A stretch of 64,000 nt of DNA. Source: Vibrio methylphosphonaticus (GTDB lineage: Bacteria; Pseudomonadota; Gammaproteobacteria; Enterobacterales; Vibrionaceae). Shown piece after piece: positions 25,801 through 34,559 of the stretch. The stretch spans positions 81,325 to 145,324 of the forward strand of contig NZ_JAMKMS010000013.1 in the NCBI RefSeq assembly GCF_023634655.1, given 5' to 3'. Made by a program: the position numbers and the translations under genes. Position 1 is the first letter of the stretch. The number at the start of each line of letters is the position of its first letter. The notes under the pieces are model-generated. The model saw only the letters and a program-made list of their open reading frames with translations, was not told the origin of the DNA and did no database searches.

Positions 25801-26391
25801 TTGACTCAGCAGATAAAGTTACTTGTAGGCCTAGCCAACCCAGGTCCTGAATACGCGAGAACGCGTCACAATGCAGGAGCATGGGTGGTCGAAGAGCTTG
25901 CTCGTATCCATAACATCACATTAAAGAATGAACCAAAATTCTTTGGCCTAACTGGCAGAATACAAGCTAACGGCAGTGATCTTAGGGTATTGGTTCCGAC
26001 AACATTTATGAACTTATCGGGTAAAGCTATAGCGGCTTTAGCTAAGTTCTACCAAATTCAACCTGAAGAAATCATGGTCGCTCATGATGAGCTAGACTTA
26101 CCTCCAGGTGTTGCCAAGTTCAAAAAGGGTGGTGGTCATGGTGGTCATAATGGCCTTAAAGACACCATCAGTAAATTAAGCAACAATAAAGATTTCTATC
26201 GTCTTAGGATTGGCATTGGTCATCCAGGACACAGAGACAAAGTCGCAGGCTATGTACTCGGTAAAGCGCCAGCAAAAGAGCAAGAATGCCTTGATGCTGT
26301 CGTCGACGAATCCGTACGCAGTCTCGATATCTTACTGAAAGATGGCCTGCCAAAAGCACAAAATCGCTTACACACGTTCAAAGCTGAATAA
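25801..26391 (+). CDS. pth: Peptidyl-tRNA hydrolase
   Basis: Releases tRNA from peptidyl-tRNAs dropped by the ribosome. It starts with TTG, giving 'MTQQIKLLVGLANPGPEYA', which aligns with E. coli; no ATG exists upstream in frame before the prs terminator. Catalytic His is in 'TRHNAGAWVVEEL', with 'TFMNLSGKAI', 'ELDLPPG' and 'GGHGGHNGLKD' also present. 196 residues. Followed by ychF after ten bases, the conserved pair. Confidence 0.97.
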   Translation: MTQQIKLLVGLANPGPEYARTRHNAGAWVVEELARIHNITLKNEPKFFGLTGRIQANGSDLRVLVPTTFMNLSGKAIAALAKFYQIQPEEIMVAHDELDLPPGVAKFKKGGGHGGHNGLKDTISKLSNNKDFYRLRIGIGHPGHRDKVAGYVLGKAPAKEQECLDAVVDESVRSLDILLKDGLPKAQNRLHTFKAE

Positions 26392-26401
26392 GGTTACAAT
26401 C

Positions 26402-27493
26402 ATGGGTTTTAAATGTGGCATCGTTGGATTGCCAAACGTTGGCAAATCAACTCTGTTCAACGCACTAACAAAAGCAGGAATTGAAGCAGCAAACTTCCCG
26501 TTCTGTACTATCGAACCAAACACTGGCATCGTTCCTGTTCCAGACTTGCGTCTAGACGCACTGTCGAAAATTGTGAATCCGCAAAAGATTTTGCCGACAA
26601 CAATGGAATTCGTTGACATCGCCGGACTTGTAGCTGGTGCTTCTAAAGGTGAAGGTTTAGGTAACAAATTCCTAGCTAACATCCGCGAAACTGATGCGAT
26701 TGGTCATGTTGTTCGTTGTTTTGAAAACGACAACATTGTGCACGTTGCTGGTAAAGTATCGCCAATTGAAGATATTGAAGTGATCAACTTAGAGTTGGCT
26801 CTTGCTGATTTGGACAGTTGTGAGCGTGCAATACAGCGCAATGCTAAAAAAGCAAAAGGCGGCGACAAAGACGCTAAATTTGAAATCACAGTATTGGAAA
26901 AACTGCTACCGACTCTAACTGAAGGTGGCATGGCTCGTACCGTTGAACTCGCTAAGGAAGAACACGCAGCAATTGGCTACTTGAACTTCCTTACGCTTAA
27001 ACCAACCATGTACATTGCCAACGTTAACGAAGACGGTTTTGACGATAACCCGTATCTTGATGCGGTTCGTGAATTCGCTGCCAATGAAAATAACGTTGTT
27101 GTTGCGGTTTGTGCTGCAATTGAATCCGAGCTATCTGAACTTGACGATGAAGATCGTGAAGAGTTCCTTGCAGACATGGGAATCGAAGAGCCGGGCTTAA
27201 ACCGTGTAATTCGTTCTGGTTATGACCTGCTTGCCCTGCAAACTTACTTTACTGCTGGCGTTAAAGAAGTCCGTGCGTGGACGATTCCAATTGGCGCGAC
27301 CGCTCCACAGTCTGCAGGTAAAATCCACACGGATTTTGAAAAAGGCTTCATTCGAGCAGAAGTGGTTGGTTATAGCGACTTTATCGAATTTAATGGCGAA
27401 TCGGGTGCCAAAGACGCAGGTAAATGGCGTCTAGAAGGTAAAGATTACATCGTAAAAGATGGCGATGTGATTCACTTTAGATTCAACGTCTAA
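26402..27493 (+). CDS. ychF: Redox-responsive ATPase YchF
   Basis: Obg-related P-loop protein that prefers ATP and binds the ribosome; it dampens the oxidative stress response in E. coli. 363 residues from ATG 26402 ('MGFKCGIVGLPNVGKST'); an earlier in-frame ATG inside pth is ignored. Walker A is 'GLPNVGKST', G3 'DIAGLVAGASKGEGLG', and the C-terminal TGS domain ends 'KDGDVIHFRFNV'. Confidence 0.97.
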   Translation: MGFKCGIVGLPNVGKSTLFNALTKAGIEAANFPFCTIEPNTGIVPVPDLRLDALSKIVNPQKILPTTMEFVDIAGLVAGASKGEGLGNKFLANIRETDAIGHVVRCFENDNIVHVAGKVSPIEDIEVINLELALADLDSCERAIQRNAKKAKGGDKDAKFEITVLEKLLPTLTEGGMARTVELAKEEHAAIGYLNFLTLKPTMYIANVNEDGFDDNPYLDAVREFAANENNVVVAVCAAIESELSELDDEDREEFLADMGIEEPGLNRVIRSGYDLLALQTYFTAGVKEVRAWTIPIGATAPQSAGKIHTDFEKGFIRAEVVGYSDFIEFNGESGAKDAGKWRLEGKDYIVKDGDVIHFRFNV

Positions 27494-27545
27494 CAAAACA
27501 AACTTTGTTTTGTTTAAGAAGCCAGCTCTCGCTGGCTTTTTTTGT
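27492..27545 (+). terminator. Tandem hairpins ending pth-ychF
   Basis: A perfect AT-only inverted repeat (AACAAAACAAA, 27492-27502, with TTTGTTTTGTT, 27504-27514) starts at the ychF stop codon. A classical terminator follows, with arms AAGCCAGC/GCTGGCTT (27519-27526, 27531-27538), loop TCTC and a T-run. Confidence 0.88.
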
Positions 27546-27701
27546 TTTTACTCTCTCGAATAAACATCGTGTATTGAAGCTAAAGGCTATAGCTAGTATC
27601 AAGTGACTGGTATTTTAGTAACAGTTTTTGATCACAAACAGCGCTATTTGTTTAAAAAAAACCCGAACGGCACTTTTTGGCTAATTTCTTCAAAAAAAAA
27701 G

Positions 27702-27730
27702 TTGACGCATTTGTCTCAACTACGCATAAT
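27702..27730 (+). promoter_or_regulatory. Strong promoter of the tRNA cluster
   Basis: TTGACG (27702-27707), exactly 17 bases, CATAAT (27725-27730), followed by the GC-rich discriminator GCGCCCC expected of stringently controlled stable-RNA promoters. Predicted start is near 27737, about 50 bases before the first tRNA. Confidence 0.8.
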
Positions 27731-27789
27731 GCGCCCCGTTCTCAGCGATAAGGCAACTTACCGGAGAGAGCGTCAATTTAGAAAAAAAT

Positions 27790-27866
27790 GGCTACTTAGC
27801 TCAGCTGGTTAGAGCACATCACTCATAATGATGGGGTCGCAGGTTCAAATCCCGCAGTAGCCACCA
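27790..27866 (+). tRNA. tRNA-Met (elongator, CAT), copy 1
   Basis: 77 bases with encoded CCA; acceptor GGCTACT pairs with AGTAGCC; anticodon loop CTCATAA gives CAT. The paired first acceptor base and the absence of initiator-type features mark it as elongator Met. Confidence 0.96.
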
Positions 27867-27898
27867 TTTCTAAATTCGCTTTTAAATAAGCACAAAAT

Positions 27899-27983
27899 GC
27901 GGTCGTGGCGGAATTGGTAGACGCACCAGATTTAGGTTCTGGCGCCGAGAGGTGTGAGAGTTCAAGTCTCTCCGACCGCACCA
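27899..27983 (+). tRNA. tRNA-Leu (TAG), copy 1
   Basis: 85-base class II tRNA with encoded CCA. Acceptor GCGGTCG pairs with CGACCGC. The anticodon loop TTTAGGT gives TAG, and a long variable arm (CGCCGAGAGGTGT) is present. Confidence 0.96.
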
Positions 27984-28045
27984 TTCTTTAGAAATAAAGA
28001 ATCAAGTTTGATGACTTTGAGTTTGAAGTACTCTAAACATCCTGT

Positions 28046-28120
28046 TGGGCTATCGCCAAGCGGTAAGGCACTGGCTTTTGATGCCAGCATTCCCTGGTTC
28101 GAATCCAGGTAGCCCAGCCA
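28046..28120 (+). tRNA. tRNA-Gln (TTG), copy 1
   Basis: 75 bases including CCA; begins TGGGCTATCGCC as gammaproteobacterial tRNA-Gln does. Anticodon loop TTTTGAT gives TTG. Confidence 0.96.
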
Positions 28121-28206
28121 AAATTTCGTTTTATTGAAAGACATTTTTGTTAAATTCGGTAGAACTAGAGATAAGTTTGTATTATATTGTCTCGCTTGCA
28201 AAACAT

Positions 28207-28283
28207 GGCTACTTAGCTCAGCTGGTTAGAGCACATCACTCATAATGATGGGGTCGCAGGTTCAAATCCCGCAGTAGCCACCA
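28207..28283 (+). tRNA. tRNA-Met (elongator, CAT), copy 2
   Basis: Identical in sequence to the copy at 27790. Its downstream spacer is unrelated to the spacer after copy 1. Confidence 0.96.
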
Positions 28284-28364
28284 TACAACGTTATTAAGAC
28301 TTACCAATGTCTTCTTAACTATATATTCTTCTCTAAGTGTTTACTTAGGTTGAAAAGCTTTGCT
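28284..28364 (+). repeat. Duplicated tRNA spacer, copy A
   Basis: Spacer between tRNA-Met 2 and tRNA-Leu 2. It is nearly identical to 28592-28673, the spacer between tRNA-Gln 2 and tRNA-Leu 3, both ending ...AAAAGCTTTGCT immediately before tRNA-Leu. Only a few bases differ. Confidence 0.92.
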
Positions 28365-28449
28365 GCGGTCGTGGCGGAATTGGTAGACGCACCAGATTTA
28401 GGTTCTGGCGCCGAGAGGTGTGAGAGTTCAAGTCTCTCCGACCGCACCA
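28365..28449 (+). tRNA. tRNA-Leu (TAG), copy 2
   Basis: Identical to the copy at 27899; 85 bases with CCA. Confidence 0.96.
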
Positions 28450-28516
28450 TTATTTCTTAATGTGTTATTTACTTAACTCAATTAAGAACGTGTGATTGAC
28501 ACTAAAACAATCCTGT

Positions 28517-28591
28517 TGGGCTATCGCCAAGCGGTAAGGCACTGGCTTTTGATGCCAGCATTCCCTGGTTCGAATCCAGGTAGCCCAGCCA
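28517..28591 (+). tRNA. tRNA-Gln (TTG), copy 2
   Basis: Identical to the copy at 28046; 75 bases with CCA. Confidence 0.96.
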
Positions 28592-28673
28592 TTACAACGT
28601 TATTGAGATTTACCAATGTCTTCTTAACTATATATTCTCCTCTAAGTGTTTACTTAGGTTGAAAAGCTTTGCT
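28592..28673 (+). repeat. Duplicated tRNA spacer, copy B
   Basis: Near-copy of the spacer at 28284-28364. Together with the following tRNA-Leu it forms a repeated spacer-plus-Leu unit of about 165 bases. Confidence 0.92.
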
Positions 28674-28758
28674 GCGGTCGTGGCGGAATTGGTAGACGCA
28701 CCAGATTTAGGTTCTGGCGCCGAGAGGTGTGAGAGTTCAAGTCTCTCCGACCGCACCA
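28674..28758 (+). tRNA. tRNA-Leu (TAG), copy 3
   Basis: Identical to the copies at 27899 and 28365. Last tRNA of the cluster; a terminator follows directly. Confidence 0.96.
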
Positions 28759-28766
28759 TCATTAAG

Positions 28767-28797
28767 AAAGCTCGTCATATGACGGGCTTTTTTTGTT
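28767..28797 (+). terminator. Terminator of the tRNA cluster
   Basis: Arms AAGCTCGTCA/TGACGGGCTT (28768-28777, 28780-28789; one mismatch) are followed by TTTTTTG, nine bases past the last tRNA. Confidence 0.88.
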
Positions 28798-28942
28798 TTA
28801 ACTTTCCCAATCACTCTCTTTCCCAAAAAGTAACAAACAGACTAAAGCTTTGCTATCCCTCACAAAAATCACACTTTCCCCTATCCTCTTAAATACCCTT
28901 ACAACACTCTAGAGATATCCTATCACCCACCTAAGTACTCTC

Positions 28943-29968
28943 ATGCCCCACGCCTCCATTTCGCTATGTATTGGACAATATAGTGACGACTCTTATTCTG
29001 GGTTTAACCATATTGATTTTAATTTAGAAACCATGGCACTCACGTCGCAACATAACGTGTCTGACATTGAAAACCCTTCTTATCTTGCGCGCACCGATGG
29101 CGGCTGGTATGCCATCTCAGAACTGTCTGAGCAAGATGGTGCCGCATTGTACTTTTTAAACGATAAGTTTGAGACGATCAGCACCCAACCTCTTAAAGGC
29201 GATCATCCATGCCATGTCGCTATTTCTGACTGTCATACTCACTTAGGCGTCGCGCACTACGGGTCAGGTAGCTTTGAGGTGTACACGTTAGCGCCGAGTG
29301 GGGAAATCCACCAGCGGCAGGCTCTGGTTCAAAATGAGGGAAAAGGGCATCACTCGGTTCGACAATTGGCCTCGCATGGTCATCAAATAGTATTCGTGCC
29401 TCAGTCTAATCAAGTCATGACGGTAGATCTTGGATTGGATACGCTGAATTTTTATCGCCTCAACGCCGTGCATTTTGCTCAACAGCAGTCCCTTCAACTT
29501 CCTGCCGGCTGTGGCCCTAGACATGCTGTTTTCCGCCGCGATGGCCAGATCGGCTATATTCTATGCGAACTTGATGAAACACTTAGAACCATTGAAAGAC
29601 AGAACAATGGGAAGTGGCAACAAATACGCTCCCAACCTGCATTCCCAAAGCACAGTAAAGGGGAAGCGGCTAGTGCTATCAAGCTCTCTAGCGACCAACG
29701 CTATGTCTATCTATCAGGAAGGCACCAATCCATCATTAGTTGGTTTGATATCACCACGCCAAACTCGCCCTGTTATCAAGGATTCGTTAAAACTGAAGGC
29801 CGCTTCCCCAGAGATATCACCCTATCAAAAGATGGTCATTGGTTAGTCGTGGCAAACCAACACTCAGATAACCTTGTCCTCTTTACTTTGGATAAAAAAA
29901 CAGGCCAGCCAACGTTAGCAAAAATAATGCTAACCTTGCCTAAGCCCGTTTGTGTAGTATTTGACTAG
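28943..29968 (+). CDS. Lactonase family beta-propeller protein (6-phosphogluconolactonase-like)
   Basis: 341 residues, close to E. coli Pgl (331). It looks like a seven-bladed propeller of the lactonase family: recurring strands such as 'HPCHVAISDCHTHLGVAHYG', 'GCGPRHAVFRRDGQIGYI' and 'FPRDITLSKDGHWLVVANQ' sit about 50-100 residues apart. Family members hydrolyse 6-phosphogluconolactone or related lactones, but Vibrio usually has other Pgl enzymes and the substrate here is unproven. It follows the tRNA terminator as its own unit and converges on ubiF. Confidence 0.82.
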   Translation: MPHASISLCIGQYSDDSYSGFNHIDFNLETMALTSQHNVSDIENPSYLARTDGGWYAISELSEQDGAALYFLNDKFETISTQPLKGDHPCHVAISDCHTHLGVAHYGSGSFEVYTLAPSGEIHQRQALVQNEGKGHHSVRQLASHGHQIVFVPQSNQVMTVDLGLDTLNFYRLNAVHFAQQQSLQLPAGCGPRHAVFRRDGQIGYILCELDETLRTIERQNNGKWQQIRSQPAFPKHSKGEAASAIKLSSDQRYVYLSGRHQSIISWFDITTPNSPCYQGFVKTEGRFPRDITLSKDGHWLVVANQHSDNLVLFTLDKKTGQPTLAKIMLTLPKPVCVVFD

Positions 29969-30011
29969 CGCTGACTACATAACGTCGGCGCAATCCTATC
30001 ATTCAGGTCTT

Positions 30012-31166
30012 TTATTTCAGCCCCATGGCATAACGCAAGATTTGCGTTTTAATGGGGCCGGAATGTTCAGCCAACTTTAATATGGCATTACGTGCCACCT
30101 GCACAGGGCTCAAGGTGTTACTAAATCCTTTATAAAAGACATCCATACCCGTTTGCATTAGTAAGTTGTCAGGACGGCGATGAACCTCATAACGGCGTAA
30201 TATCCCCTCTATGGACGCGTTGTCACTGGAGAGCTGTAATAACGAGCTAACATCTTTAAAACCAAGATTAACGCCCTGCCCGGCTAATGGATTAATGGTA
30301 TGCGCAGCGTCCCCGACTAAAATACATCGATGCTTAGAGTACTGTTGGGCATGACGTCGAGTAAGCGGAAATGAGCCATGTGCCAATACTCGTACCTGTC
30401 CTAACTCTGCCGGAAAGCTGTGCTGAATTTCGTTCTCCAACTGCTTAAATGTCATGGCTTTTAGTTGCTTGATGCGTTTCGGTGCGTCATACCACACCAG
30501 CGAGCCTTGGTGTCCACAAAGCGGCAGAAATGATCGAGGCCCTGACGGTGTAAACCATTGCCAAGTTATATCTTGCTGAGGTAATTCGGTTTCCACATTA
30601 ATCAACATGCACTCTTGTCGGTAATCCCAAGCCGTGACACCAATACCAGCCGCTTGACGAACCTTTGAGTTAGCCCCATCGGCACCAACCACAAACAAGG
30701 TTTGTAATTGTCTACCAGACTCTAAGGTCAGCGTATTACCTTGTGGGTCAAGAGCAATATTGGCCACCCCGTCTGAATCAATAACCGTCAAATTCTCATA
30801 GTGAGAAAATTGCGCCCACAATCCCAATTGGATGACTCTATTTTCAACAATATACCCCAATTGCTCTGCCCCTAACGTATCCGCGTTAAAGCGAAGGCGA
30901 CAAGATTCCGCCTCCCAGGTCTCTAAACGCGCGTAAGGACAAATTCGCATAGCGGCAATGTCATCCCATGCACCGAGCGCTTCTAAGAGCTCAATAGAAT
31001 GAGGGGAAATAGCAGACACTCTCAAATCCATCGGTTGCGAAAGATCAAATGGCTTAGGCTCAAACTTTTCAACGACAGCGACGGTACGTCCTTGCTTTGC
31101 AAAACCAATAGCGACGGCTGCGCCGACCATTCCACCACCAACGACTACGATTTCAAACTGTTCCAT
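30012..31166 (-). CDS. ubiF: Ubiquinone hydroxylase UbiF (FAD monooxygenase)
   Basis: Flavoprotein hydroxylase of late ubiquinone synthesis (C6 hydroxylation of the demethoxy intermediate). It has the FAD-binding 'EIVVVGGGMVGAAVAIGFA', the second motif 'LFVVGADGANSKVRQAAGI' and 'CILVGDAAHTINPLAGQGVN'. Length 384 residues. Its position between a Met/Leu/Gln tRNA cluster and divergent miaB is the E. coli arrangement, which favours UbiF over the paralogues UbiH and UbiI. Confidence 0.93.
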   Translation of the reverse strand: MEQFEIVVVGGGMVGAAVAIGFAKQGRTVAVVEKFEPKPFDLSQPMDLRVSAISPHSIELLEALGAWDDIAAMRICPYARLETWEAESCRLRFNADTLGAEQLGYIVENRVIQLGLWAQFSHYENLTVIDSDGVANIALDPQGNTLTLESGRQLQTLFVVGADGANSKVRQAAGIGVTAWDYRQECMLINVETELPQQDITWQWFTPSGPRSFLPLCGHQGSLVWYDAPKRIKQLKAMTFKQLENEIQHSFPAELGQVRVLAHGSFPLTRRHAQQYSKHRCILVGDAAHTINPLAGQGVNLGFKDVSSLLQLSSDNASIEGILRRYEVHRRPDNLLMQTGMDVFYKGFSNTLSPVQVARNAILKLAEHSGPIKTQILRYAMGLK

Positions 31167-31429
31167 TGTTCCATTGCTACCCTGAATTTTACGTATTTTT
31201 ATTGTACTTATGGAACCTATAAAGGGCGAGCAATTTTCATCAAATTTCCTTACACATTAAGAGGCTACTTTCTCTTCACAGCTTTGGTGCCATAAGCGCT
31301 CAAAGAGTTTTTGCCCTACCACTAGTCAGGCGGTTTTTAAAGCAGTACAATACGCCGCTTACCGCCGTGATGGCGGCTATAATTTGAACAATAGTTCTAC
31401 GGAATTTAAATAACTGACGAGCGAAAGTG

Positions 31430-32854
31430 ATGAGTAAGAAACTGCTAATTAAAACCTGGGGCTGCCAGATGAACGAATACGATTCATCAAAAATGGCCGA
31501 CCTGCTTAATGCTGCTAACGGCTACGAGCTGACAGAAGTGCCAGAGGAAGCAGATGTACTACTATTGAACACCTGTTCGATCCGTGAAAAAGCGCAAGAA
31601 AAAGTGTTCCACCAACTGGGTCGTTGGAAAACGCTGAAAGATAAAAAGGAAGGCGTCGTTATCGGCGTTGGTGGTTGTGTTGCAACCCAAGAAGGTGATC
31701 ACATTCGTAAACGTGCTCCGTTTGTTGATGTTATTTTTGGCCCACAAACCCTTCACCGTTTACCTGAAATGATCCGTCGCTCTCAAAGCGATGACGCTCC
31801 AGTCATGGATATTTCTTTCCCAGAAATTGAGAAATTCGACAATCTTCCAGAGCCGCGCGCAGAAGGTGCAACGGCCTTTGTTTCGATTATGGAAGGTTGC
31901 TCAAAATACTGCACCTACTGTGTTGTGCCTTATACCCGTGGCGAAGAAGTTAGCCGTCCAATGGACGACGTGTTGTTTGAAATCGCACAACTTGCTGAGC
32001 AAGGGGTTCGTGAAGTCAACCTTCTTGGACAAAATGTTAACGCTTACCGTGGACCAATGCACGATGGTGACATCTGTTCATTTGCTGATCTGTTGCGCTT
32101 AGTCGCATCGATTGATGGTATCGACCGTATTCGTTTTACCACGAGTCACCCACTTGAGTTTACTGACGACATCATCGCGGTGTACGAAGACACGCCAGAA
32201 CTCGTTAGCTTCCTTCACCTACCGGTGCAAAGTGGTTCAGATCGCGTCCTAACGATGATGAAACGTCCGCACACTGCGATTGAATATAAGTCGATCATTC
32301 GTAAACTAAGAAAGGCACGTCCTGATATCCAAATCAGTTCGGATTTCATTGTTGGCTTCCCTGGGGAGAGCGATAAAGATTTCCAAGACACCATGAAACT
32401 GATTAAAGACGTCGATTTTGATATGAGCTTCAGCTTTATCTTCTCACCACGTCCAGGCACACCTGCGGCAGATTATCCGTGTGATATCCCTGAGCAAACG
32501 AAAAAAGATCGACTAGCTGAACTACAACAAACCGTGAACTCACAAGCAATGCGTTACTCTCGTCTAATGCTAGACACCGAGCAACGAATCTTGGTTGAAG
32601 GTCCTTCTAAGAAGAACCTGATGGAACTTCGTGGTCGTACAGAAAACAGCCGTGTTGTTAACTTTGAGGGTAGCGCAGACCTTATTGGTCAATTCGTTGA
32701 TGTGAAGATTGTCGACGTATTCGCAAACTCGCTTCGAGGTGAACTACTTCGCACAGAAAAAGACATCGATCTTCGTGTTGTGACGTCGCCAACAGAAATG
32801 ATGGAAAAAACTCGTCGCGAAGATGAGCTAGGTGTGGCAACCTTTACGCCTTAG
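31430..32854 (+). CDS. miaB: tRNA-2-methylthio-N6-dimethylallyladenosine synthase MiaB
   Basis: Radical-SAM methylthiotransferase modifying A37 of tRNAs reading UNN codons. Three domains: UPF0004 with cluster Cys in 'TWGCQMNEYDSSKM', 'LNTCSIREKA' and 'GGCVATQ'; radical-SAM with 'EGCSKYCTYCVVPYTRG' near residue 155; C-terminal TRAM near 380-445. From ATG 31430 it is 474 residues, the E. coli length; the preceding GTG is not needed. It leads miaB-ybeZ-ybeY-corC-lnt. Confidence 0.97.
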   Translation: MSKKLLIKTWGCQMNEYDSSKMADLLNAANGYELTEVPEEADVLLLNTCSIREKAQEKVFHQLGRWKTLKDKKEGVVIGVGGCVATQEGDHIRKRAPFVDVIFGPQTLHRLPEMIRRSQSDDAPVMDISFPEIEKFDNLPEPRAEGATAFVSIMEGCSKYCTYCVVPYTRGEEVSRPMDDVLFEIAQLAEQGVREVNLLGQNVNAYRGPMHDGDICSFADLLRLVASIDGIDRIRFTTSHPLEFTDDIIAVYEDTPELVSFLHLPVQSGSDRVLTMMKRPHTAIEYKSIIRKLRKARPDIQISSDFIVGFPGESDKDFQDTMKLIKDVDFDMSFSFIFSPRPGTPAADYPCDIPEQTKKDRLAELQQTVNSQAMRYSRLMLDTEQRILVEGPSKKNLMELRGRTENSRVVNFEGSADLIGQFVDVKIVDVFANSLRGELLRTEKDIDLRVVTSPTEMMEKTRREDELGVATFTP

Positions 32855-32864
32855 CACCTAATGA

Positions 32865-32888
32865 GGAGCCCGGTCTCAATCGGGCTCC
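32865..32888 (+). other. Intercistronic hairpin between miaB and ybeZ
   Basis: GGAGCCCG (32865-32872) and CGGGCTCC (32881-32888) form an 8-bp stem with an 8-base loop and no T-run. It may be a processing or stability element or a weak pause site. Confidence 0.6.
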
Positions 32889-32922
32889 ATACATCGCCCA
32901 TAGGGCATAATGTGAGGCTACA

Positions 32923-33999
32923 TTGAGTAATAAAATAGTCACTTTAGAAATCAACCTAGAACCCTCTGATAACCGCCGTCTGTCTAGCCTATGCGGACCT
33001 TTCGATGACAATATCAAGCATTTAGAGCGTCGTTTAGGCGTTGAAATCAACCATCGTAGCAACTTCTTTACTATCGTTGGCCAGCCACACACTAGTGCTG
33101 CTGCATTGGATATTATCAAGTCACTTTATGTCGGCACCGCACCGGTTCGCGGGCAGTTTCCAGATATCGAACCTGAACAGATTCACCTAGCCGTGAAAGA
33201 GTCTGGTGTACTGGAGCAAAACGCCGAGCCTGAGCTTGCTCACGGTAAGGAAGTGTTTGTTAGAACCAAAAAAGGCATTATCAAACCACGTACCCCGAAT
33301 CAGGCACAATACCTCGTTAATATGGTGACACACGATATTAGCTTTGGGATAGGACCAGCGGGTACCGGTAAGACTTACCTTGCAGTTGCTGCCGCCGTCG
33401 ATGCGCTAGAACGACAAGAAATCCGTCGAATTCTTCTGACTCGCCCCGCCGTTGAAGCAGGTGAAAAGCTGGGCTTTTTGCCGGGTGATTTAAGCCAAAA
33501 AGTGGATCCATATCTTCGTCCACTCTACGATGCGTTATTTGAAATGCTGGGCTTTGAGCGTGTTGAAAAGCTCATAGAGCGTAACGTGATTGAAGTGGCC
33601 CCCCTCGCCTATATGCGTGGTCGTACACTCAACGATGCCTTTATTATTCTGGATGAAAGCCAAAATACCACCGTTGAGCAAATGAAAATGTTCTTAACTC
33701 GTATTGGCTTTAACTCACGCGCTGTCATTACCGGTGATGTCACTCAAATAGATTTACCTCGTGGTGCAAAATCTGGGTTGCGCCATGCCGTTGAAGTTCT
33801 CAATGAAGTCGATGAAATTAGTTTTAACTTCTTCCAAGCAGATGACGTCGTCAGACACCCTGTTGTCGCCCGTATCGTAAATGCTTATGAAAAATGGGAA
33901 TCAGCTGACCAAAAAGCGCGTAAAGAGATTGAGCGTCGTCGTCGCGAAGAATACGAAGCAGCGAAACTAAATTCTGGGACGGATATCAGTCCTCAATAA
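32923..33999 (+). CDS. ybeZ: PhoH-like ATPase YbeZ
   Basis: PhoH-family P-loop protein that partners YbeY in rRNA maturation and ribosome quality control. An N-terminal KH-like region (1-100) precedes the ATPase with Walker A 'GPAGTGKTYLA' near 145 and Walker B 'AFIILDESQNTT'. The start is TTG with TGAGG upstream. Length 358 residues. It is followed by ybeY 32 bases later. Confidence 0.94.
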   Translation: MSNKIVTLEINLEPSDNRRLSSLCGPFDDNIKHLERRLGVEINHRSNFFTIVGQPHTSAAALDIIKSLYVGTAPVRGQFPDIEPEQIHLAVKESGVLEQNAEPELAHGKEVFVRTKKGIIKPRTPNQAQYLVNMVTHDISFGIGPAGTGKTYLAVAAAVDALERQEIRRILLTRPAVEAGEKLGFLPGDLSQKVDPYLRPLYDALFEMLGFERVEKLIERNVIEVAPLAYMRGRTLNDAFIILDESQNTTVEQMKMFLTRIGFNSRAVITGDVTQIDLPRGAKSGLRHAVEVLNEVDEISFNFFQADDVVRHPVVARIVNAYEKWESADQKARKEIERRRREEYEAAKLNSGTDISPQ

Positions 34000-34031
34000 C
34001 GCTTTAACCAGTTTCGATAAATAGGTAAATG

Positions 34032-34496
34032 ATGAGCATTGAACTTGATCTACAGTTAGCGGTCGAATCTGAAGAAGGCTTACCTTCTCACGCTGAATTT
34101 CAGCAATGGTTAGACAAAGCGATAATCCCGTTTCAAAAGGAAGCGGAGCTGACGATTAGAATCGTTGATGACGCCGAAAGCCAACAACTCAACCACGACT
34201 ATCGCGGGAAAGACAAATCAACCAATGTCCTGTCATTTCCATTTGAGGCGCCTCCTGGTATCGAAATGAATTTGCTTGGTGACCTAATTATTTGTCGCCA
34301 AGTCGTAGAAAAAGAAGCAAAAGAGCAGTCAAAACCCCTGACTGCACACTGGGCACATATGGTTGTACATGGCAGCCTTCATCTGCTAGGTTATGATCAT
34401 ATTGATGACGAAGAAGCTGACGAAATGGAAGCTTTAGAGACCGAAATCATGTTAGATATGGGTTTTGAAGATCCATATATAACAGAGAAACAATAG
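34032..34496 (+). CDS. ybeY: Endoribonuclease YbeY (rRNA maturation factor)
   Basis: Zinc metalloprotein needed for 16S rRNA 3' maturation and 70S quality control. The metal motif is 'HGSLHLLGYDH', and 'YRGKDKSTNVLSFPFE' is the other signature. Start ATG 34032 has AGG six bases upstream; an ATG one codon earlier is too close. 154 residues. A short hairpin (GAGGC/GCCTC) lies between it and corC. Confidence 0.96.
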   Translation: MSIELDLQLAVESEEGLPSHAEFQQWLDKAIIPFQKEAELTIRIVDDAESQQLNHDYRGKDKSTNVLSFPFEAPPGIEMNLLGDLIICRQVVEKEAKEQSKPLTAHWAHMVVHGSLHLLGYDHIDDEEADEMEALETEIMLDMGFEDPYITEKQ

Positions 34497-34559
34497 AGGC
34501 ATTTAGCCTCTTCTTATGTGCGCTATCACACGTCTGATAGCATTCTGAATTGAGAAATC

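Noticed and set aside
27603..27812. 69-codon ORF before the tRNA cluster
   Set aside because: It covers the tRNA promoter and the start of tRNA-Met and contains an unlikely Lys run; no ribosome site.
27790..28758. tRNA cluster as an integration site of a mobile element
   Set aside because: No integrase, direct att repeats or foreign genes flank it; the repeated blocks are tRNA spacers.
28659..28892. 77-codon ORF over tRNA-Leu 3
   Set aside because: It overlaps a tRNA and its terminator.
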